Positions 35,252 through 45,000 of a DNA stretch of 64,000 nucleotides are shown here, piece after piece (position 1 is the stretch's first letter; every line of letters starts with the position of its first letter). Source of the DNA: Blastobasis lacticolella (Eukaryota; Arthropoda; Insecta; Lepidoptera; Blastobasidae); contig LR990060.1 of the NCBI GenBank assembly GCA_905147135.1, forward strand, positions 574,001-638,000, in the 5' to 3' direction. The notes under the pieces were generated by a model that saw only the letters and a program-made list of their open reading frames with translations, ran no database searches and had not been told where the DNA came from. The position numbers and the translations under genes were made by a program.

Positions 35252-35470
35252 GGCCGTGTGGTCTCTGGCAGAGTAGAATAGCACCAACCCCTTATACTGG
35301 CGGGTGTCGTACAAGGCGACTAGAGACTCCGTAGGCTGGAAAATGGGCAGCAGCGTTATTCATTGCTATGTTAGTAACAATGCGATATCCAACTCGTTTT
35401 AACCTTAACCTTAACCTCCCCTTTCGTGGGAGAAGCCTAAATTCTGCAGTGGACTGTGATGATGATTATT
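35252..35470 (+). mobile_element. SINE-B in HYKK intron 1
   Basis: GGCCGTGTGGTCTCTGGCAG start and GATGATGATT end, with an (CCTTAA)n-like insertion replacing part of the 3' half. Confidence 0.8.
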
Positions 35471-35603
35471 ATACTGAAATCTCGAACCGATACTACACAG
35501 TCATTTCGAAGACGCCGTTGAGACAGTGTGACGACAGAGTGCGTTGTTGAACGCCCTGCGTCCCTTGTGTACACCATACTTAGTATGAGCCTAGAATTAT
35601 GAA

Positions 35604-35883
35604 TTAAGTCACCTTTTGCACACTATACTTGAAGATGAAATTCAAGATGAAAAGTGTAAACAAATTTCCACTATTAAAAATAAACCCAAGGAATAGATTA
35701 TTTAAATTCATTGATATATTGATAAAATTTATCACATTCATGATATGATAAATATGATAAATCAATGATATGAATCCTTAAATAATCTCTATTTGAAATA
35801 ATCCACTGCTCGGGTTTAGTATTTAAGGGCAAATTTGTTTCCAGTTGATCACAACGCTAGACTAGCTTACAAAAGGTGATTAA
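35604..35883. mobile_element. MITE-5, foldback with TTAA flanks
   Basis: TTAA-G-TCACCTTTTG at the left and CAAAAGGTGA-TTAA at the right. Long inverted arms (AATAGATTATTTAAATTCAT vs ATGAATCCTTAAATAATCTC region; AAATTTCC...AAATTTG). TTAA suggests piggyBac-type mobilisation, by inference. Confidence 0.7.
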
Positions 35884-36099
35884 AAAAAAAAACGTTTATT
35901 TCAGGCATATACCCATAGAATACATTACAGACAGTGTAATAAGTCAGTTTTACAGTTTATTATTATTATTAAAACAATTCAATTTGTATGTAGGTATATC
36001 AAAATTTATAAAAATTACAAATTTACAAGATTTAGGTAGGTAAACATGTTTATCCGAGCAGTCAAGCCCAGCCCTAGTGGGCATTACAACTTAATAATT

Positions 36100-36340
36100 T
36101 AATTACATTATACAGTTATGCGTAGATCTTTACTGAACAAGTATACATTCTGCAGTACGGTGGACATGCACCCATTGTTTGATCCAAAGAGACGAGTATG
36201 AAAAGAAGCCCGTAGTCGTTTGACCAGCGCGCAGAAGCCCAGGACCCCGCTCTCCGCGAACATACCAGTCGCACTGCACCGCCCGCGCCACGGGAGGCCC
36301 AGCATAGCCCTGAACGTGTTCCCCCCCGACGCGATTTAAT
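36100..36340 (-). mobile_element. LINE C-terminus fragment
   Basis: Reads NTFRAMLGLPWRGRCSATGM then FAESGVLGFCALVKRLRAS, like the R.LLGLP...ASGMFA block of LINE RT C-termini. An A-rich tail lies at 35883. Confidence 0.65.
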
Positions 36341-36445
36341 CCCGACTTACTAGATTCTTATTGAGTATAAATGCGAAAGTAACTCTAAAGTATAAATCTG
36401 TCTGTTACGGCTAAGCCAAAGAGATTATTATACTAGGTAGGTAGG

Positions 36446-36668
36446 TCCCGCGATGGCCATGTACCTATTACTCTTTTCTGAGTTATGATGAGGATACCGA
36501 TGCTCTTACGGTGAGGGAAATTATCGTTTTCAGGCGACTGAATGTGTAACCATGATCCAATCTGGTCAGGTTCCTCTGGTATCAGGGGCGCGGAGGTCAG
36601 ATGGCAGTCGCTCCACTGTAATTATCTGATCTGTTAAATCCTTGATCATGGTCAAGCCGAAACCCGGG
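36446..36668 (+). mobile_element. SINE-A body fragment
   Basis: From GATGGCCATGTACC to AAACCCGGGCACA; the tRNA head and last 40 bp are missing. Confidence 0.75.
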
Positions 36669-36669
36669 C

Positions 36670-36815
36670 ACACGGTTCGCCTTCTTACTTCTCTTTGTCC
36701 ACTTCGCTCGGTCTTTGGTATCCTTCGTGGTGAGTTTGTTTGTACGCTTGTCACCTTTAACGACGTCAAGCCATCGCTTCTTGGGCTGGCTTCTACTTCC
36801 TGGTGGACGTGGCAT
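36670..36815 (-). mobile_element. LINE C-terminus fragment
   Basis: Reads PRPPGSRSQPKKRWLDVVKG and TTKDTKDRAKW. Confidence 0.75.
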
Positions 36816-36884
36816 TTGAAGCGTTAGTCCGGCTAATTTTATTGATAACCAAACGAAACGCGTACCTCGGGTAACGCTTCTTCT

Positions 36885-37079
36885 TCTTAGAATAATAAGA
36901 ATAAGAATCATTTATTGCATTAAACAAAACATCGTGCTTTACCACTACATCTAAACAATAAAAATAACTAAGGCAAATGGACCTGGCTCAGCTCATGCTG
37001 TTACGGGACGGTATGGTTCCGTACAGCGCTGTTTTTCAGCCATGCCCATTGAGTAGGTGTTTGAGAATAAAAACTTTAT
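36885..37079 (-). mobile_element. Repeat G, left part (interrupted at 37079)
   Basis: Near-identical to 21663-21900: ATTTATTGC(A/C)TTAAACAAAA, then CATCGTGC..TACCACTACATC and a CAGCGCTGTTTTTCAGCC block. Continues at 37953 after the inserted element. Confidence 0.7.
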
Positions 37080-37952
37080 CTGCTCTCAAACGACTGGACC
37101 GATTTTGATGAAATTTTTTGTGTGTGTTCAAGGGGATCTGGGAATGGTTTAGATTCACAATTTTGATTAGATTCAATTAGATTCAAAATGGTATTTAGAC
37201 TTAAATGGTAAATAGACTTTTGGATTCGGATAAAATGTTATTGCGCGGATCATTAACTTTAGGATCATTAACTTTGGTGTAGGGTAGGTGTAGGGTAGGT
37301 GTAGGGTAGGTGTAGGGTAGGTGTAAGGTAGGTGTAGGGTAGGTGTAGGGTAGGTGTAGGGTAGGTGTAGGGTAGGTGTAAGGTAGGTGTAGGGTAGGTG
37401 TAGGGTAGGTGTAGGGTAGGTGTAAGGTAGGTGTAAGGTAGGTGTAGGGTAGGTGTAGGGTAGTTGTAGGGTAGGTGTAAGGTAGGTGTAGGGTAGGTGT
37501 AGGGTAGGTGTAAGGTAGGTGTAGGGTAGGTGTAGGGTAGGTGTAGGGTAGGTGTAAGGTAGGTGTAGGGTAGGTGTAGGGTAGGTGTAGGGTAGGTGTA
37601 GGGTAGGTGTAAGGTAGGTGTAGGGTAGGTGTAGGGTAGATGTAGGGTAGGTGTAGGGTAGGTGTAGGGTAGGTGTAGGGTAGGTGTAGGGTAGGTGTAG
37701 GGTAGGTGTAGGGTAGGTGTAGGGTAGGTGTAGGGTAGGTGTAGGGTAGGTGTAGGGTAGGTGTAGGGTAGGTGTAGGGTAGATGTAGGGTAGGTGTAGG
37801 GTAGGTGTAGGGTAGGTGTAGGGTAGGTGTAGGGTAGGTGTAGGGTAGGTGTAGGGTAGGTGTAGGGTAGGTGTAGGGTAGGTGTAGGGTAGGTGTAGGG
37901 TAGGTGTAGGGTTAGAACGCTACGTGAACGAAGTCGCGCCGGGTCCACTAGT
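37080..37952 (-). mobile_element. Retroposed element carrying an 11-bp minisatellite
   Basis: Inserted in repeat G with target duplication aaactttat (37071-37079 and 37953-37961). A paralogous empty site exists at 21836-21850. Read on the minus strand it begins ACTAGTGGACCCGGCGCGAC and continues through the minisatellite; the far end has TTTCATCAAAATCGGTCC. The same head (CCCGGCGC.ACTTCGTT) occurs at 2404 and 34965. There are no terminal inverted repeats; class unassigned. Confidence 0.7.
37275..37912. repeat. 11-bp minisatellite, about 58 units
   Basis: Unit GTGTAGGGTAG. A variant GTGTAAGGTAG recurs every three to five units between about 37320 and 37615, then the array is nearly uniform to 37912. 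The 226-codon minus ORF here (LPYTYPTPT repeats) is only the array read in frame (33 bp = 3 units), not a gene. The array lies in the first HYKK intron. Confidence 0.95.
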
Positions 37953-38123
37953 AAACTTTATAAAATAAACTTAGCGAGTCGACTAGTGGCGGGTCAAATT
38001 TGCGAGGACCAGTACTCCTCCACTAATACAGTGTTGTTCGTGGGTAACACTTAAGTCTAGGCTTTTAAAGAGGTAACACCGCCAACATCCTGGGTACACT
38101 CCCGCAAGGCAACGACCAGGAGG

Positions 38124-38264
38124 CCTAGCACAAGTTGCTCTCGCGCGCGATAAGCGAGAAAAAGCGCGACATAGGTATTGCTATCTCTTTCGTCTTAGTA
38201 TTGAGAGAAAGAGACAAACCCTCTCTCGCGGCGCGAGATTTGTCGCGGACACACTTGTGCTAGG
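38124..38264. mobile_element. MITE-6, 141 bp
   Basis: Perfect 11-bp inverted ends CCTAGCACAAG / CTTGTGCTAGG, and inner GCGCGAGA-like arms. Only 7 bp from MITE-2b. Confidence 0.6.
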
Positions 38265-38271
38265 GTTACAG

Positions 38272-38513
38272 GGGCGCTATTTTTGAATAGCTCGTCTCGA
38301 TTCGAATGGTTTCCTGTTTGATTTGATTTTTGGCATCAATAATTCGATATTTTGATGCATGACGGTGATATTTTTGAACTGTAATTTGTCGGTGTTGGTG
38401 TGATTTAAAAAAATGTTGAACTATAATACTGCCTAATAATAAAAATATGATACTGCCGAAAATCATGATTGAAATCCGTTACAATTGAAGCGAACGATTC
38501 AAAAATCGAGCCC
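38272..38513. mobile_element. MITE-2 copy b, upstream of HYKK exon 2
   Basis: Ends GGGCGCTATTTTTGAATAG and CGATTCAAAAATCGAGCCC; flanked CAG and CTG. It shares TGATGCATGACG(C/G)TGAT internally with copy a. Confidence 0.75.
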
Positions 38514-38714
38514 CTGGGTTCAATTTTCTATTTGTAAAACTATTTTTAATCCAGTTTATTTTTTCGTTTAGGTTTATTTTTTAGTCATAGATTAATTTAA
38601 ATGCAAAAATTGTTAAAGTATATCAAAATAAATCAACGAAACACACTATACATATTACATTCCTCATCGAAAACCCACCACCGAAACCTTCACTAAACCG
38701 CAACAACTTTACAG

Positions 38715-39014
38715 GCAAATCGTCATTCAAAATGGCGGAGACAATCCTCGAGCCAGGAGCGAACATCCGGCCAGTGATCGACACCGAGGGTGTGAACCTC
38801 CTTGTAGAAAAACTCTACGGGATCTCAGTCCTGGAGCTGACTGAGCTGAACGGCTACGATGACAGGAACTTCAAGCTGACGGAAGATCCTAACGTGAAGA
38901 ATCCACTAATCACGGAACACTCTTCTCACGGTTACGTGCTGAAGATCATGAACTCGATGGATTCCAAGAACCTTGGTGTGGTTGAGGCGCAGAACGAGAT
39001 TATGAACTTTTTGA
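38715..39014 (+). CDS. Hykk: HYKK exon 2 (N-terminal lobe)
   Basis: Acceptor tttacag ends at 38714; donor GTGAGT starts at 39015 (phase 1). It encodes residues 1-94 from the ATG at 38732, including the GYDDRNF loop and Lys71, plus an in-frame 17-nt leader that would join the upstream exon. Reading on past the donor meets a stop at 39023, which supports splicing here. Confidence 0.9.
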
Positions 39015-42000
39015 GTGAGTCCTAGTATACTCGGAATCATTCTGGCGTCCCAGTTGTCCCTTGACCAAGCTGCAGGATTTGGCAGATTAGGTAATTACAG
39101 TGGAGCGACTGCTATCTGACCTCCGTGACCCTGCTACCAGGGGAAACTGAGCAGATTGGATTATCGTTACATATTCTGTCGCCTGAATGTGCAGGAATCA
39201 TCACGATGTTATCCCTCGCCGTAAGAGCATCGGTTAGTATTCAACCGCCACCTCGGTACCTCTCGCCTGCGAGTCGGATACGCTAACCGCTCGGCTACAG
39301 ACGCTCCAATTATGCCTTACTTGTGTTTTATTATTGACGCGTGTACCTGTAGGAACAAGAATGGCTTCATCATCATCATATCAGCCGAAAGACGCCCACT
39401 AGCATTAGCATAGGCCTCCCCCAGAGATCTCCACAAAGGCCGGTTCTTTGCCTTCCGCATCCAGCTGGGACCTGCGATCTTTACCAGGTCGTTGGTCTAC
39501 CTTGTCGGAGGTCTACCCACGCTGCGTCTTCGGGTAATTGGCTTGGCCCCAAATAAATCCTCAGGGTGTGGAAGACCACTCTGCCTCTTGGGTGTCGTAG
39601 AAGACAACTAATGTTTTCTTGGCTAGAAAATGGGCAGCAACGTTTTCTATTTCTATATTTATAATACTGCGATCTCCAACCCGCCTGCCAAGCGTGGAGA
39701 TTATGGCAGTAACCTCCCCTCTCATGGGAGTGGCCGTAAGTCCTGCAGTGGACTGCAGAGATAAAATGTTGCGTTAGTGTTTTGTTGGACGTTGCCGTGG
39801 TTTAACATGTGGCAACGTATCATATGATGGTACAGATGATTTAAATGTTAAAATGTTTAATTTAAATAACAGTTATATATTACATATTTTTGAATTTTTA
39901 AGCAAGCAATGAGTATCTATATCCAAATGAAAACTTAATACATAAATACAAACATATTTCGAGCTAGGCTTCAGTATAATTTTCCATTGTTACTCACTGT
40001 GGAAAATATATACATTTTAATTATCTTGTAAAATGTTTAACAGTTCACATGTAATGAACTGTAACTTCATCGCTAATTGGTCACTTTTTAGACAAACATA
40101 TAAGGAAGAATGTTTACTTACAAGGCTTTATAAATAATTATATGGTTTTTGCAGAAAATCAAGTAATTTGTAAAACATTATTGTATATAATTATTTTTTG
40201 ATACGTATTTACAACTATAAATCAAAAACTAAACTTTCAATTAGTATGAAACTAGTATAGTCTGATAGGTAATTTAATTAGGACTATTTTCTTCATTGAC
40301 AGTTTTCACCTAACTTTTATCGTTTTTGAGTAAAATGAAAAATACTGCAAACGGAGACACATTGAAGGTGTGAGGGGGGGGGGACCTAGTGGTCAAGGGT
40401 TTTCAGGATGTACTTTTGTGGTCCTAAAGAACGTTCGTGCACAAACATTAGCTCTGGGTTTTTTACCATACATTTTAATATGCCCATACTATGACTAGTG
40501 GCCGGGTGTCTGGCAGAGTAGAATAGCACCAACCCATTAAACTCGTGGGTAACGTACAAGGCGACTTAAGTTTCCGAGGCAAAGGATGTAGAGTCTTCTT
40601 AGGCTGGAAAATGGGCAGCAGCGTTTTCTATTGTTACATTTATAACACTGCGATCTCCAACCTGCGCCTGCCAAGCGTGAAGAATATGGCTTAACCTCTT
40701 AAGCTCATGGGAGAGGCCCTAAATCCTGCAGTGGACTGTTATGGGCTGTGATGATGATGACTTCTAATACCAATAATTCCTCCAAACCCAGTCGCTCGCT
40801 CAGTGACCTGCCCACGCCCGATCCGGAATGTCTTCGGCCACCTCCACTCCGTTGAGACCATCAATGGGAAACAGCATGCCGTGCGTCTGCTGGAGTTCGT
40901 GCCAGGCGAGATCATGAAGGAAGCACCGAAGTCGGAGGCGCTCTTCTACCAGCTCGGCGAATTCGTCGCCAATCTGGATACTAAGTTGCAGGTAAGTGTT
41001 TGTGAAGCTACAGCTTTAGATTCCTTGGTTGGATATCGTCAATTCAAGGTCGCAGGTGCAAAACTACAGCTTTTAATGCTAGCTTGTTTACGTGCAAAAA
41101 TGACGTGGCTCATTATATATTCTGTCTAGACTGACTTGTCTTATTTGGTAAACAAATATGGCGTACTTGCGACCAAATACAATTTATGGGTTTGCTTCAA
41201 ATATCGTAGAATAGATTTCTGAATGTCAATATGTCTATGGTTTTTAATTCTGTGGCCTAAGACATTGACAATGAGTTTTATATTTTCAGTAACATGATTC
41301 CAGCAGTATTTTTTACAGTACACATGAAAGTTTAAGGAAAAATACAAAATTAAACATAACACAACAGGCGCTACTTATTTCTAATAAAAAATCTCTTCCA
41401 GCAGGCCTATCAAAGAGATATGTGATAAGTAGTCTCAGATCAGACATGCACAATAAAAATATATACCCATTTTATCAAAAAAAATATAAATACACATTTA
41501 AGAGGCAAATACATATAATGAACTACGATACCTACATATTATCTATAGGCAGTACTTATTCGTTTAAATTCAAATTCTATGTGTTTCATAAATTCACAAT
41601 AAACGCAGCGTGATTGATACGGCCAGTCGTGATTTTGTTACGAATATTGTTTGTTTTGGCCGTGTGTTGGTGGTGTCCGGAGAGTAAAATAGAACCAACC
41701 TCTTACACTCGTGGGTGTCGTACAAGGCGACTAATGTTTTTGAGGCAAAAGGTCAAGAGTCTCCGTAGTCTGGAAAATGGGCAGCAGCATTTTCCATTGT
41801 TATATTTTAACACTGCATTTTCGATTGTTATATTTAATCACTGCGATTTCCAACCCGCCTGCCGAGCGTGGAGATTATAGCAATAACCTTTCGTGGGAGA
41901 GGCCCCAAGTCCTGCAGTGGACTGTTACGGGCTGTGATGATGATGATTGTTTGTTTACCACATAAGACTAGTCAGTCTGGACAAATTCTAGAAGACAGTT

Positions 42001-45000
42001 GAAGACCTACGTCCAGCCGTAGCCATTTTGGCCCTGTTCAACCAGCTGAGCGAGTTCTTTATTATCCAGGTTAGCCTGGATAATAAGCTAAATTAAAACT
42101 TGTTTCATGTAGGGGCAAGCTCGGATACGGATGGCCTCGCGAACGAACGTATAGAGGTCGTAGGGTGCTGATTGATGCAAGAAGTCCGAGCCGATTAATA
42201 TGGAAAGCGCAGGAGAAAGCTTATGTCGAGCAGTGGAGATCATGTGGATGCTCAAAGCTTTTCTATGTGAAAAGAGCAGAAAGAACCATAAGGACCTTAA
42301 GGGCTAAAGTGTAGAAAAGAGAAGATTAACTTGATTCGCCAAATCCTGGATCATTGCCATGGCTGACCCCGGGCCTTCGCACGCGAGAGCAAAACCTGGA
42401 ACATTAACGCCAAGATGACCAGGTTATTACAAGTTGGGACTTAAAAGAAGGGAAGTCGCAGGATCAGTATCTGAAACAACGATATTTTTTATAAGACACG
42501 TTGTCTTCGGAAGATATGGGTACGGAAGATACCTGGGGGAGTGACGTAGATATGTGGGATTGCCCGAAATGGACCTTACCCACTAAAACCCATATGTGTA
42601 TCCACAGCCGCTTTTTATCGAACCACCACAGGGCCTCATAGATAGTTTGCACTGTGGCAACTCCTAGGCTCACGTTCATATGATCTGAAATTTAAAGCTG
42701 TGCAAAAACAGCAGTTATATTAAAACAAACATCATTTATATCATTATTAACGGTTGTACGAGACAGGGGCCTTGAAACTGGAGCACAATGGATACTGTGC
42801 CACAAATACATGTGAACCGGTGACGGTGTCGCTGTTGTTGAAAACGACATGACATTTCAAAATGGCGATATTTAGTTCCAGCTTTATCCACCGGGTCAGA
42901 TAAGGTGGCACTCTAGACAAAGGGAGGTTTGTTTGTTCGCAGCGATTTATGTGTTATAGTTGATGGGTGATTTTTTACTGCTTCACATAGTAATGTCGCA
43001 TCTAATTGCACTTCTGTGTCTATCTGTTTGAGTGATATTGCATTGTCCCTCGGTCAGGGTTTGCGTTGGTATTGAAAATCGTATTACACTGATGTAGGTT
43101 CTCTAATTAATCGTCTGTTATTTTGTACACCTTTTTTGTGGAGCGTCGCTCGGTGGCGTTGTGGAGGGGCAGTGGCTTAATTTTTAAGAGGGCCGACTCG
43201 TACCAGGCAACACCGGATTCGAACCCCAGTGCCGCTATGGACCAATGTCTCTTTTCTGAGTTATATTGCCCACTATATGAGGGAACATCGTGATGAAACC
43301 TGGCACATTCAGTCGCCTGAATGTGTAACCATGATCCAATCTTGTCAGGTTTTTATTTATAGCGATCTCACACTGGCCTGGCAAGTTTTAAGCAAGCATT
43401 AGAGTAATAATTTCCACGCTTGATAATGTGATGATGATAATAAGTACATGTAGAGCTCGTCTAGTCTAAGATGACGCGCCCCACTACTTAGTTAGTTGAT
43501 TTCGATGTGTGAGTGCAAATATTGATAACGACACTTCATCTATGTGGGAGCCAATGAACGACGCGTGCTCCTACGTTTGAATCTCACCGGCAACTGAATG
43601 ACCAATTACAACGGCATTTGTATATGTATTGCGTCCATATTTTAAACTTGCTTGTGTGCGTTAATGCGATAGTGGGGCGCGGCATTTTAGATTAGACGAG
43701 CTCTACATCGTTATCGTAATCTGAGCGGTCAATCTCGGCCTCAACCAAATCGCCTTCCTGCTCTTTCTCCTCCACTTAGCCCGGTCTTGACTTACAGCAA
43801 AAATTTTTGAGCGCTTGCAAGATATACTATGTTTCAACATTTAGTATCTTTTATCTCTAGCCCTTTCGGCTACGCAACCAATGCTACGTACCCATTACGT
43901 ATAAAGTAGTATATTTCTACGAAACTAGTTACGTACCACAACAGTAATTAGTTGACGTACAAAGAAGAATTTATCTTCAAGCGAAATAAGTTTCGTAAAA
44001 ATAATTATTCTAATATTACAATGCTTATACTCTTTTCTAATAAGACTGACTAAAATTCTATCGGTTGACTCTTACGGGCAACTGGTTACTGAGGATGCTT
44101 CATGGAGGAGCAAAACAAGTATCGAGACGAGGTTTATCAGTGATACTACAGTGCATGTCAATTCACAATATTCATATCTCAATACTCAAGACTACTAATT
44201 TCCCTGCTTTCCAGAACTTCAATCACTCGGGGCTGGTCAATCGCGAGCACATCTGGATGCTGACGAAGGTGCCCGACCTGGAGAAGTTTAAGTACGTCAT
44301 CAAGGATCAAGAGCAACTGGACCTTGTTGAGGAGGTGAGGATGAGAAGATCATCTATTAGGTTTATCATAGATTTTAAGTGATTTATTATTACAGTTTTA
44401 GAAAAGATATTGTTAATACTCATCATGCAAGTTGTACAACGATAGTTTTATTCGTCTTCTGCCAACATTCTTAACGTGGCCTCTGGCTTTCTATGGCGTG
44501 AGAACCTTTTTGTTATACAGCAGATAGGCGAGCGAATCACTTGATGCAAAGTAGTCACGACCTATGGTCCTTATGAATGCTAGCGGCTTCACCAATGCAT
44601 TGCCCAACAGTTGAGCAATGCATTGGTGGAGCCGCTAGCCCCGTTGGGTCCCAACTCTTTTAAAACATACAAACATAACAGGGATCTTCTTGAAGAACCC
44701 TATGGCATTTGCAAATGAAACAATGAGGCTGGGAACACATTGGACCTCCGCATAGTACCAAACGTTGTATGATCAAGTTTAGAAGTCATTTCTATCGATG
44801 TACCGTAGGTGCATTGTATCATATCATTATATTTGGTACGTATATTGATCAAGCTAATCACATACATCACATTCATCGCTCTAGCTAAGAGCCCTTCGCT
44901 AGGTTGAAGAAGCCAGTCGAAATTTACTATAGGAATAAAAACAATACAACTCATATAAATGCAAAGACAGTAATAGAGTAAATTTAACATAATATTTTAA

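Noticed and set aside
37275..37912. Telomere-like or CRISPR-like array
   Set aside because: The unit is GTGTAGGGTAG, not the insect TTAGG, and there are no spacers; it lies inside an inserted element.
37268..37948. 226-codon minus ORF of LPYTYPTPT repeats
   Set aside because: It is the 11-bp array read in frame (3 units = 33 bp); no start context, domain or neighbour supports a protein.
40803..41129. HYKK exon 3 as an independent short gene
   Set aside because: The frame fits between exons of HYKK, with a consensus donor at 40992; sequence after it is intronic.
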